Below, piece after piece: positions 8,775 through 16,743 of a stretch of 64,000 nt of DNA (positions within the stretch are counted from its first letter, which is position 1; each line of letters opens with the position of its first letter). The notes beneath the pieces were generated by a model. That model did not search any database. It saw nothing but the letters and a program-made list of their open reading frames with translations, and was not told where the DNA came from. Origin of the DNA: CAVPMN01 sp963706425 (GTDB lineage: Bacteria > Actinomycetota > Acidimicrobiia > Acidimicrobiales > Acidimicrobilacustridaceae); NCBI GenBank assembly GCA_963706425.1, contig CAVPMN010000020.1:124001-188000 (forward strand), in the 5' to 3' direction. A program made the translations under genes and the position numbers.

Positions 8775-9623
8775 TCAGTCGTCGTTCAGGATGCGGATGA
8801 GGCCGCTGGCATCGCCGAGCGGGGCCCCCACCGGGTCGCTCAGCACCAGCTCGAAGGGCTCGTCGAGCTCGAGGTCGGCATCGGGCACGATCGGCACGAC
8901 CACCTGGGCCGTCGAGCTGCCAGGAGCGAAGGTCACCACACCCTGGCGACCGCGGAAGTCACCCGGCGGCACGGCGAGGCCCCGCTTGGTGCGATAGGAC
9001 ACCGACACCGACTCGGTCGACACGGGACTCAGGTTGAGGGTGATCGACACCCAACGGGCACCGGCGTCTCCCTCGGCGATGCTCACGTCGTTGACGGTGA
9101 TGCCGGGCACGGAGTCGCGGATCTGCACCACGCCCTCGTGGTCGACCGCCACCACATCTGGATCGTCGACCGTGGCGCGCAGCAGGAACTCCTCGAACAC
9201 GATCTGAAGCGGGGGGTTGCCGATCACCTGGCGGCGGCGGTCCTCCGGGAGGTTGTCGGCCACGATGCCGATGGGCACGTGCCGGGTGACGACCCCGGCG
9301 GGGATGAGCACCGAGTCGTTGTGCAGCCGGTAGTCGCCCTTCAGTGAGCAGAGGCCGTCGCCTGCCCCGGGGCACTTCGGCGTGGCCGAGCTCGACACCG
9401 CCTCGAGCGACACCGTCACGTCGTGGTCGAGCGGGCGGTCGAGGGTGATCGGCACGAGGGCCCGGCCTGGGAGGCCCTGCAGCTCCCACGCCAGCACGTC
9501 GCCGACACGCAGCTCGGCCGGGGGCGGTGCCTCCTCGGCCCCCACCGGGAGCCCGCTGGCGCCCAGGGCGAGCAGGCCCGTCGCCACCACGCCCACCACG
9601 GTCGTCCATCGCCACGTCGCCAC
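8775..9623 (-). CDS. Secreted Calx-beta domain protein
   Basis: A 282-residue exported protein. I chose GTG 9623 because GAGGAGG lies a few bases upstream and because the product then begins with a classic signal peptide (short basic start, hydrophobic TTVVGVVATGLLALGA, cleavage near GAEEA). The C-terminal about 100 residues form a Calx-beta domain: ITVNDVSIAEGDAG, then SVSYRT, VTFAPGSSTAQVVVPIV and DLELDEPFELVLSDP, ending in RILNDD. The first half, with one Cys pair, probably forms a second, divergent beta-sandwich. Such domains bind calcium and occur in surface or matrix proteins. The gene stands alone, divergent from lon. Confidence 0.72.
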   Translation of the reverse strand: MATWRWTTVVGVVATGLLALGASGLPVGAEEAPPPAELRVGDVLAWELQGLPGRALVPITLDRPLDHDVTVSLEAVSSSATPKCPGAGDGLCSLKGDYRLHNDSVLIPAGVVTRHVPIGIVADNLPEDRRRQVIGNPPLQIVFEEFLLRATVDDPDVVAVDHEGVVQIRDSVPGITVNDVSIAEGDAGARWVSITLNLSPVSTESVSVSYRTKRGLAVPPGDFRGRQGVVTFAPGSSTAQVVVPIVPDADLELDEPFELVLSDPVGAPLGDASGLIRILNDD

Positions 9624-9748
9624 GTCGTCCTCCTCGTCTGGCTGGGCGTCAGGGTAGGGCCTGGGCCGCACGGCCTGCGGAGCCCGGGATGGTCCGCCGG
9701 TGACCCTCGCCCCCTCGCCTGGCCGGAATACCGCCGGTGGGACGCTCG

Positions 9749-9783
9749 TTACACCCCGTAATCCTGTAATTCCCGTGTACAGG
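9749..9783 (+). promoter_or_regulatory. Nested short inverted repeats upstream of lon
   Basis: A relatively AT-rich patch 21-55 bases before the lon start contains TTAC-ACCCC-GTAA (9749-9761) followed by CCTGTA-N9-TACAGG (9763-9783). It is the least GC-rich part of the gap and the likely promoter or operator area of lon. No HAIR or CIRCE heat-shock element is present. Confidence 0.3.
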
Positions 9784-9803
9784 CCTGCCGCCAAGGAGCC
9801 CAT

Positions 9804-12129
9804 GTGGCCGAGCTCGTCACCTCCACCCTCCCTGTCCTCCCCCTGTCGTCGGGTGCCGTGCTACCCGGCATGGTCGTCACCATTGCGGTCGAGACCGACG
9901 AGGCCCGCGCCGCCCTCGACGCCGTCGGGCCCGATGGCACCGTCCTGCTCGTGCCCCGCGTCGAAGGCCGCTACGCCCGTGTCGGCGCCATCGCCCACAT
10001 CGAAGATCGGGGCACCCTCCCCAACGGCACCGCCGCCCTGGTCGTGCGGGCCGAGCAACGGGCCCGCCTGGGCTCGGGCGTGCTCGGCACAGGCCAGGCC
10101 CTCTGGGTCGAGGTCGAGCCCGTCGACGACGCCCCGGCGACGCCCCGGGCCGACGAGCTCGGGCGCGAGTACCGGGCCGCGGCTCGCAACCTGCTCGAGC
10201 GGGTCGGTGGCCGCGGCTTCGCCGGACTGCTGCGCGACGTGGAGGGCCCCGGCGCGCTGGCCGACACGCTCGGGTGGTGGCCGGAGCTGAGCGTCGAGCG
10301 CAAGGTCGAACTGCTCGAGACCGTCGACGTCGAACCCCGCATCGAGAAGGCCGTCGCCTGGATCAAGGAGGCGCTGGCCGAGGTGGAGCTGGCCGACCAG
10401 ATCCGCCACGACGTCACCGACGGGATGGAGAAGACGCAGCGTGAGTTCCTCCTGCGCCAACAGCTCGCGGCCATCCGCAAGGAGCTGGGCGACACCGGCG
10501 ACGACGAGGACCTGGCCGAGACCTACCGCGCCCGCCTGGCCGAGCTCGAGCTCACCGACGCGACCCGCACCGCGATCGAGCGCGAGATCGACCGCCTCGA
10601 GCGCACCAGCCCGCAGAACACCGAGCACGGCTGGATCCGCACCTGGCTCGACACGGTGACCGAGCTGCCGTGGGGTGAGCGCACCGACGACCACCTCGAC
10701 CTCGACGACGCCCGCGCCGTGCTCGACGCCGACCACACCGGCCTCGACGAGGTGAAGGACCGCATCGTCGAGTTCCTCGCGGTGCGCAAGCTGCGCGAGG
10801 AACGAGGCCTGGGCCCCGACACCGGGCCGCAAGGCCGGCGCCATCGTGGCGCTGGTCGGTCCGCCGGGCGTGGGTAAGACCTCGCTCGGCGAGTCGGTGG
10901 CGCGCGCCCTCGGCCGCAAGTTCGTGCGAGTCGCACTCGGTGGGGTGCGCGACGAAGCCGAGATCCGCGGCCACCGACGCACCTACGTCGGTGCAGTGCC
11001 CGGGCGCATCGTGCGGGCCATGACCGAGGCCGGGAGCATGAACCCGGTCTTCCTCCTGGACGAGATCGACAAGGTCGGATCCGACTGGCGAGGCGATCCC
11101 TCGTCCGCGCTGCTCGAGGTGCTCGACCCGGCCCAGAACCACTCGTTCCGCGACCACTACCTCGAGGTCGACCTCGACCTGTCCGACGTGTTGTTCATCG
11201 CCACCGCCAACGTGCTCGAGACCATTCCCGGTCCGCTGCTCGACCGCATGGAGGTGATCAGGCTCGACGGTTACACCGACGACGAGAAGGTCGCCATCGC
11301 TCGCGATCACCTGCTGGCGCGCCAGCTCGAGCGCAACGGCCTGCGCACCGACGAGGTCGTGGTCGACGACGACGTGCTGCGCCACGTGGCCGAGGACCAC
11401 ACGCGCGAGGCCGGCGTGCGCAACCTCGAACGACAGCTGGGCAAGGTGCTGCGCAAGACCGCCACGCGGGTGGCGGCAGGCGAGCCCACACCCATCACCC
11501 TCGGGCCCGACGACGTGCGCAGCGCGCTCGGCCGACCGCGCTTCACCCGCGACGAGGCCAACCAGATCGCCGTGCCCGGCGTGGCCAACGGGCTGGCCGT
11601 CACCGGCGCGGGCGGCGACGTGCTCGTCGTGGAGGCCACGTCGATGGACGGCGAGGCGGGGCTCACGCTCACCGGGCAGCTCGGCGAGGTGATGAACGAG
11701 TCGGGCCAGATCGCCCTCTCCTACATCCGCTCGCGGCGCGAGCCGCTCGGCATCGGTGCCGATGCACTGCAGCGCCGGTTCCACGTGCACTTCCCCGCCG
11801 GGGCGGTGCCCAAGGACGGCCCCTCCGCCGGCATCACCATGACCACCGCGCTGGTGAGCCTGCTCACCGACCGTCCGGTGCGATCCGACGTCGGCATGAC
11901 CGGCGAGATCACGCTGCAGGGCAAGGTGCTGCCCATCGGCGGGCTCAAGCAGAAGCTGCTGGCCGCCCACCGCGCCGGGCTCACCGACGTGATCGTGCCG
12001 GCCAAGAACGAGCCCGATCTCGACGACGTGCCCGACAAGGTGCTCGCCGAGCTGCGGGTGCACCTGGCCCACGACATCGGCGACGTGCTCGATGTCGCCC
12101 TGGTGGCCCCCGAGGCAGCCGCCGCCTAA
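9804..12129 (+). CDS. lon: ATP-dependent Lon protease, frame broken near 10826
   Basis: A Lon-A protease of about 774 residues, normal for the family. Domains in order: N-terminal substrate domain (starting PVLPLSSGAVLPGM), a coiled linker, AAA+ with Walker A GPPGVGKTS (about 352) and Walker B PVFLLDEIDKV, and the protease domain with the Ser of PKDGPSAGITM (about S674) and the Lys of GGLKQK (about K717). It degrades misfolded and regulatory proteins. The frame shifts +1 at the GGG of 10824-10826: removing one G gives PDTGRKAGAIVALVG and joins both halves exactly. The GTG start at 9804 has AAGGAG just upstream. A large inverted repeat follows its stop directly. Confidence 0.92.
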
Positions 12130-12131
12130 CG

Positions 12132-12184
12132 CCGAAATCGGTGCGTGAAACACCCATATGGGTTGTTTCACGCACCGATTTCGC
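12132..12184. repeat. Long intergenic palindrome, copy 1
   Basis: An almost perfect inverted repeat. The left arm CGAAATCGGTGCGTGAAAC is mirrored exactly by GTTTCACGCACCGATTTCG, with the self-complementary centre CCCATATGGG. Stem length is about 24 bp with one base of asymmetry. It fills the gap between the lon stop and the stop of the convergent epoxide hydrolase, so it can act as a two-way terminator, although no T-run follows. A second copy with the same arm lies at 38403-38452. Confidence 0.8.
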
Positions 12185-13162
12185 TCAGGGGTGGATGCGG
12201 CGGGTGAGCCAGTCGACGAGGATGCGGTTGACCTCGTCGGGGTGCTCCTGTTGCACCCAGTGGCCCGCCTTCGCCACCTCGTGCATCTCGAGGTCGTCGA
12301 TCACCGAGGGCATGCCCTGGGCCATCGCCGGCACGAGCACCGGGTCCCACTCGGCGGTGATCATCAGACACGGCAGGCCGTCGATGCGAGCCCCGTCGAG
12401 CTGCGGCGTGGCCTCCCAGTTGTGGTCGAAGTTGCGATACCAGTTGAGCCCGCCGGTGAAGCCGGTGGCGGTGAAGCTGTCGACGAACACGGCCAGCTCC
12501 GCGTCGGTGAGCAGGCGATCACCCACGATCGGCGCGTTGACGATGCCGGTGACGAAGTCGGCCGCCGCCCGCTCACCCATGGCCGCGCGCAGGTCGGCCG
12601 GGTCGACGGCGCGACGCATCATGTGGTCGAACAGCGCTGCCACGTTGTCGGCCAAGGCGGTGTCGGCCGGTCCTGGCTCCTGGAACCACAGGATGTAGTG
12701 GTCGTCGCCGCCCATCATGCGAAACACCTCGGTGGGCGCGATGGGCAGCCGAGGCACGTAGGGCGTGGTGAGGGCGGCCACGCCGGCGACACGTTCGCGA
12801 TGCAGCAACGGCATCTGCCAGACGACGAAGCCGCCCCAGTCGTGGCCGACGAACACGGCGCGATCGAGGTCGAGCGCGTCGAGCACCGCCACGAGATCGC
12901 CGGTGAGGTGGAAGATGTCGTAGTCGCCGATGGCCGAGGGTTGTGAGCTGCCGCCGTAGCCCCGTTGATCGGGCGCGATGGCTCGGAAGCCGGCGCGTGC
13001 GAGCGCCGGGAGCTGATGACGCCACGAGAAGGCCAGCTCGGGGAAGCCGTGCGAGAACACCACCGCCGGCGCGTTCGGGTCGCCGGCTTCGTAGACACTG
13101 AGCTCCACGCCGTCGGCCTCGACGACCCGGTGGGTGGCACCGGGGATCTCGTAGGGCGTCAC
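12185..13162 (-). CDS. Epoxide hydrolase-like alpha/beta hydrolase
   Basis: A 325-residue alpha/beta hydrolase with epoxide-hydrolase hallmarks: oxyanion motif HGFPELAFSWRHQ, GYGGSS, nucleophile Asp in GHDWGG (not Ser), and catalytic His in AGHWVQQEHP. In this family the Asp attacks an epoxide (or a haloalkane) and an activated water frees the diol. The lid region between the nucleophile elbow and the acid carries Tyr residues such as HYILWFQEPG. The GTG start at 13162 overlaps the stop of the upstream gene by 4 bases (GTGA), showing translational coupling. It ends against the palindrome shared with lon. Confidence 0.85.
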   Translation of the reverse strand: MTPYEIPGATHRVVEADGVELSVYEAGDPNAPAVVFSHGFPELAFSWRHQLPALARAGFRAIAPDQRGYGGSSQPSAIGDYDIFHLTGDLVAVLDALDLDRAVFVGHDWGGFVVWQMPLLHRERVAGVAALTTPYVPRLPIAPTEVFRMMGGDDHYILWFQEPGPADTALADNVAALFDHMMRRAVDPADLRAAMGERAAADFVTGIVNAPIVGDRLLTDAELAVFVDSFTATGFTGGLNWYRNFDHNWEATPQLDGARIDGLPCLMITAEWDPVLVPAMAQGMPSVIDDLEMHEVAKAGHWVQQEHPDEVNRILVDWLTRRIHP

Positions 13163-13998
13163 GATCCCAACCTGAACGCACCCGAGTCGACGATGGCGCG
13201 ACTCATCGGGCGGACCAGCTCGCGCAAGCGCAGGCTGCGGGACTCGCCGAGAGCTCGCCACGGCGGCATGGCCAGCTGATCGGTGCGCGCCTCGATGTCC
13301 TCCCGAAGCTCGCGACCGGCGATGGTGAGGGCGCCGCTGCTGTCGACCAGGCCGCGCTCGGCCAGGCCCTCGATCGCGGCGCGCCACTCGACATCGGTCC
13401 ATTGGCGCGTGGCCTGCAGGACCGACGGCGGCACCTGGCCCATGCCGCCGTGCAGCACCAGTGCTTCGCATCCCCCGATGTCGGCCTCGACCAGGCAGGC
13501 GATGTGGCCGTCACCGCGGTGCTCCCTGAGCAGGGTGAGCGCGTGCCACAGCGCGACGTGGGGCTCGTGCGGCCAGTCGAGCGAGCGATGGGCGGCGAAG
13601 AGCGGGCGGCCGGGCGTCGTGCAGGCGCTAGCGGCCTCGGTGGCCAGGGCCAACGCCTCGTCGAGCTCAGGCTCCCGGATGCGCTCGCCGAGGATGCGCT
13701 CGAGGGCCGCAGCGATGCCGGCCCGACGGGCCTCGATCCACGCGGCCGGTCGGGCCAGCTGCCAGGCCGCGGGGATGGCCGCTTCGACGACGACCGGGTT
13801 GAAGTTGAAGAACGTGGCGATCACCACGTCGGCGGGCACCGGCCCGAAGGCGGCCGCACGCGACCCGAAGTAGCCCACGTCGTGGTTCTCGGCCCCGAGC
13901 CGCCCGTAGGCGGCCATGGCTTCTGGGGCGAAGTAGACCAACCCGTGATACGGCTCGAGCGTGCGGTGCATGCGCCGAGCGAGTGCGGCATCAGGCAT
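13159..13998 (-). CDS. SCO6745-like protein
   Basis: A 279-residue protein resembling the actinobacterial SCO6745 family. It begins with a helical region (MHRTLEPYHGLVYFAPEA), contains the conserved LLREHRGDGHIACL block, and ends with a winged-helix-like part (EWRAAIEGLAERGLVD, ALTIAGRELREDIEARTD). It has no signal peptide or membrane segment. The function is not established; the C-terminal part looks like a MarR-type wing, so ligand binding or DNA binding are both possible. It is translationally coupled to the epoxide hydrolase gene (GTGA overlap), which suggests a shared substrate or regulation. It is divergent from the small membrane gene at 14059. Confidence 0.65.
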   Translation of the reverse strand: MPDAALARRMHRTLEPYHGLVYFAPEAMAAYGRLGAENHDVGYFGSRAAAFGPVPADVVIATFFNFNPVVVEAAIPAAWQLARPAAWIEARRAGIAAALERILGERIREPELDEALALATEAASACTTPGRPLFAAHRSLDWPHEPHVALWHALTLLREHRGDGHIACLVEADIGGCEALVLHGGMGQVPPSVLQATRQWTDVEWRAAIEGLAERGLVDSSGALTIAGRELREDIEARTDQLAMPPWRALGESRSLRLRELVRPMSRAIVDSGAFRLGS

Positions 13999-14058
13999 CG
14001 CCGCACGCTACCCCGGGCGTCGGCGCGACCCGGGAGTGCCGGCCGTTACGGTGACACC

Positions 14059-14331
14059 GTGGACGGCGTCGGCGAGCTCTTCGAGGCCATCGTGGTCACC
14101 GCGCTGCTCAGCCTGCCGCTCGCCTTGTCGCTGTGGGCCCTGCTCGACTGTGCCCGCCGGCCGGGATGGGCGTGGGCGCTCACCGACCGGCGACAGGTGG
14201 TGTGGATGGCCGCCATCCTCTTCGGCTTCCTCACCGTGATCGGTGGCGTGATCATCTCGAGCATCTACCTGCTGCGCATCCGCCCCCAGGTGGCCGCCGC
14301 CGAAGACGGCCGCTTCCCCGGCGCCGGCTGA
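14059..14331 (+). CDS. Small two-helix membrane protein (DUF2516-like)
   Basis: A 90-residue protein with two hydrophobic helices (about residues 9-27, LFEAIVVTALLSLPLALSL, and 47-69). Between them lies CARRPGWAWALTDRRQVVW, and a short charged C-terminus follows. This layout (helix, RRPxW-type linker, helix) resembles the small actinobacterial DUF2516 proteins, whose function is unknown. The GTG start at 14059 gives the full first helix; no clear ribosome binding site decides it. It converges on the glycosyltransferase that ends at 14335. Confidence 0.55.
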   Translation: MDGVGELFEAIVVTALLSLPLALSLWALLDCARRPGWAWALTDRRQVVWMAAILFGFLTVIGGVIISSIYLLRIRPQVAAAEDGRFPGAG

Positions 14332-14334
14332 GGC

Positions 14335-15255
14335 TCAGCGGACGAGCGGCTCGCAGACGGTGGGTGCCGGCTCGCCGGCCTCGGAGAACATCGACGGCGG
14401 GGGCGGTCCGTAGCGTCCGCGCACGAAGTCGACCATGCCGAGCGCACGGCCCTTCGCCGAGAAGATGAACGTGCGCGACGACGGCTGCACCACTCCCCGG
14501 GCCAGCTGCATGCCCGCGATGCCGAAGCGGATGAACGAGTGATAGGCGCCCGAGTGCTCGCGCACGAGCAACAACGTGTTGCGGTGCATCAGGTAGTCGA
14601 CCGCGGGGCTGCCCGATCGCATCGTGGGGTTGGTGACCCGCACGCCCCGCACGAGGCCGACCTCCCAGCCCGCCGCCGTCGCCCGCAGGCCCAGATCGGC
14701 CTCCTCGCAGTAGGCGAAGTAGCGCTCGTCGAACAGCCCGATCTCGGCGAGGCAGGCCCGCCGGGCCAGCAGCAGCGTGCCGTGGGGGTAGTCGACCGGC
14801 ACCCAGCCCTCGGCCGGAGTGCCCGGTGGCGCCTCGACGGTCATGCCCCCGAAGTACGGATCGACCACGGGCAGGTGACCGTCGCCCACGTCGGCGCAGG
14901 CCAGGCCGGCGCGGGGCCTCGCCTCGGCGGCCTCGATCAGCCGGCGCAGCGTGTCGTCGTGGGGCAGGGCGTCGTGGGGCGCCACCACCGCCCACTCCCC
15001 CTCACCGCCGTCGAGCCACCGCCGTAGACCGGCGTTGGCTCCGGGCCCGAACCCGGCGTTGTGCCCGAGCTCGATCAGCTCGACCTCGCCCGGCGCGGCC
15101 GTGACCACCTCGCGAAGACGGGCCCGGGCATCAGCCTCGGACCCGTTGTCGACCACCAGCACGCGAACGTCGACGCCCTGGTGCTGGAAGCGCTCGATCG
15201 TGGTGGCGCAACGCTCGGGCTGGTTCCAGTGGACGATGACGACCGTGACCGACAC
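14335..15255 (-). CDS. Family 2 glycosyltransferase (rhamnosyltransferase-like)
   Basis: A 306-residue GT-A fold enzyme: TVVIVHWNQPE at the start, VLVVDNGSEAD (first nucleotide-binding Asp), LGHNAGFGPGANAGLR, then PHDALPHDD at the usual DxD position (here HDA). Further on, PHGTLLLARRACLAEIGLFDERYFAYCEEADLG is the acceptor-side block typical of WbbL/RfbN-like rhamnosyltransferases. The C-terminal part has no strong membrane helix. It probably adds a sugar from a nucleotide donor during envelope or polysaccharide assembly. It lies 60 bases downstream of the conservon in the same orientation and could be read through from it, although no functional link is known. Confidence 0.8.
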   Translation of the reverse strand: MSVTVVIVHWNQPERCATTIERFQHQGVDVRVLVVDNGSEADARARLREVVTAAPGEVELIELGHNAGFGPGANAGLRRWLDGGEGEWAVVAPHDALPHDDTLRRLIEAAEARPRAGLACADVGDGHLPVVDPYFGGMTVEAPPGTPAEGWVPVDYPHGTLLLARRACLAEIGLFDERYFAYCEEADLGLRATAAGWEVGLVRGVRVTNPTMRSGSPAVDYLMHRNTLLLVREHSGAYHSFIRFGIAGMQLARGVVQPSSRTFIFSAKGRALGMVDFVRGRYGPPPPSMFSEAGEPAPTVCEPLVR

Positions 15256-15315
15256 GCGGCCACGGTAGTCGGGCTACGCCTGTGCGGACGCTTCGCTGGC
15301 GTCGCCCCGAGCCGG

Positions 15316-15927
15316 CTACGCCTGGGCGGACGCCTTGATCAGCGCGTGCTGCACGAGCTCGAGCAGCGCCATCTTGGTCTGGGCCCGATCGCGGGCATCG
15401 GTGGTGATCATCGGCACGTCCTCGGGCACGGCGAGCGCCTCGCGCACGTCGTCGAGGGAGTGGTGCTGCTTGCCGTGGAAGAGGTTGACCCCCACGATGA
15501 ACGGCACGCCGTTGGTCTCCATGTAGTCGACCGCCGGGAAGCAGTCGGCCAGCCGATTGGTGTCGACCAGCACGACGGCGCCGATGGCACCTCGCACCAG
15601 GTCGTCCCACATGAACTTGAAGCGGTCCTGGCCGGGCGTGCCGAACAGGTACAGGATCAGGTCCTCGCCGAGGGTGATCCGGCCGAAGTCCATGGCCACG
15701 GTGGTCGACGTCTTGCCGGTGTTCACGCCACCGGTCTCGTCGATCCCCTCCGCGACCTTGGTCATGGCCGCCTCGGTCGTGAGCGGAGCGATCTCGGAGA
15801 TCGAGCCCACGAACGTGGTCTTGCCGACCGCGAAGCCACCGGCTACGACGATCTTGACGGGAAGAGGAGCGCTGTCGCCCCCGCTGGTATCTCCAGAGGC
15901 TGGCGCCTCAGAGCGCTTGAAGGCCAT
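15316..15927 (-). CDS. cvnD: Conservon small GTPase (CvnD/MglA-like)
   Basis: A 203-residue P-loop protein. G1 is GGFAVGKTTFVGS, the switch region includes TSTTVAMDFGRI, and G3 is LFGTPGQDRF. The G4 site reads VNLFHG rather than NKxD, a deviation common in conservon GTPases and making nucleotide preference uncertain. It is the fourth gene of the sensor/roadblock/DUF742/GTPase set and probably cycles between membrane-complexed and free states under control of the roadblock partner. Its start overlaps the DUF742 gene by 20 bases. Its last six codons (KASAQA, stop) are repeated in frame 42 bases downstream as EASAQA plus stop. Confidence 0.88.
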   Translation of the reverse strand: MAFKRSEAPASGDTSGGDSAPLPVKIVVAGGFAVGKTTFVGSISEIAPLTTEAAMTKVAEGIDETGGVNTGKTSTTVAMDFGRITLGEDLILYLFGTPGQDRFKFMWDDLVRGAIGAVVLVDTNRLADCFPAVDYMETNGVPFIVGVNLFHGKQHHSLDDVREALAVPEDVPMITTDARDRAQTKMALLELVQHALIKASAQA

Positions 15928-16282
15928 CGAGCACCCTTTCGAGCAGTTTGAGGTCGGGACGTTCGCCGGTCGTGGCGTGTTGTGGCTTGTAGCTGGTCAG
16001 GAAGCCCTCCTCGGCCATGTCACCCACGAGAACGCGGGCGACGCCGAGAGGAATGCTCAGGTGGGCCGACACCTCGGCGATCGAGATCGGCGTGGTGCAC
16101 AGAGCCACGATCTGCTTGCGTTCGAGCGCAAGTCGTGGCGCCGCCGAGACTCCCTGAGGGCTCACCTTCACGAGGGTCTCGAGCGGAAGATCGGCGTTCG
16201 AGCGCGTGCGACCGCCCGTGAGCACGTACGAACGTACGCGCAGCACGGGACCGTCGTCGTGCTCGTCGCCGGACATGGTCAT
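15908..16282 (-). CDS. cvnC: Conservon DUF742 protein (CvnC)
   Basis: A 124-residue DUF742 protein, normal for the family. The core has RVRSYVLTGGRTRS, then ERKQIVALCTTPISIAEVSAHLSIPLGV, a winged-helix-like segment, and VLVGDMAEEGFL. I start at ATG 16282 because it overlaps the roadblock stop by 4 bases (ATGA); a longer frame upstream lies within the roadblock gene. DUF742 proteins bind both the roadblock protein and the GTPase in the conservon complex at the membrane. The biochemical role is not known in detail. Confidence 0.86.
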   Translation of the reverse strand: MTMSGDEHDDGPVLRVRSYVLTGGRTRSNADLPLETLVKVSPQGVSAAPRLALERKQIVALCTTPISIAEVSAHLSIPLGVARVLVGDMAEEGFLTSYKPQHATTGERPDLKLLERVLDGLQAL

Positions 16283-16701
16283 CGCGGAAGCGCCGACTGC
16301 AGCTCTGCCCGAATCTCGGGCGTGAGGACGGTGCCTGCCTTCTCGACCAGGACGGCCATCTCGTAGGCGACGAGGCCGATGTCGCAGTCCGCGGTCGACA
16401 CGACGGCCAGGCAAGAACCGTCGCTGATGCCGGTGACGAAGATGATGGCGTTCTCCATCTCGATCATCACCTGGTTCACGGCGCCGCCCCCGAAGCGGCC
16501 AGCCGCTCCGAACGCCAGGCCGATGAGCCCGGACGACATGGCGGCGAACCGATCGGCGGCATCGCGGTCGAGACCGGCGGAGGTGGCGATCGGCAGACCA
16601 TCGGCCGACACGACCACTGCCTCACTGACGCCGGGCACCTTCTCCGCGAAGCTCTGCACGAGCCAGTTGAGGTTTCTGGCCTCTGAGCTCAGTTCCATCA
16701 T
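16279..16701 (-). CDS. cvnB: Conservon roadblock/LC7 protein (CvnB/MglB-like)
   Basis: A 140-residue roadblock/LC7 protein: LNWLVQSFAEKVPGVSEAVVVSADG at the start and RFGGGAVNQVMIEMENAIIFVTG in the middle, the dimer-forming sheet of the family. In MglB the dimer acts as GTPase-activating partner of MglA; in conservons it is thought to couple the sensor kinase to the GTPase. It lies 42 bases after the sensor gene and overlaps the DUF742 gene by 4 bases. There is no signal peptide or membrane segment. Confidence 0.88.
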   Translation of the reverse strand: MMELSSEARNLNWLVQSFAEKVPGVSEAVVVSADGLPIATSAGLDRDAADRFAAMSSGLIGLAFGAAGRFGGGAVNQVMIEMENAIIFVTGISDGSCLAVVSTADCDIGLVAYEMAVLVEKAGTVLTPEIRAELQSALPR

Positions 16702-16743
16702 CGTTCCTGCATCCTCCGGGCTCGACGAACGGATGAATCGCCG

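Noticed and set aside
10552..12171. A 539-codon minus-strand frame opposite lon
   Set aside because: Shadow of lon, with no recognisable fold.
12132..12184. Classic Rho-independent terminator
   Set aside because: The stem is strong, but no T-run follows on either strand and a second copy has the same arm, so I list it as a repeat with possible terminator role.
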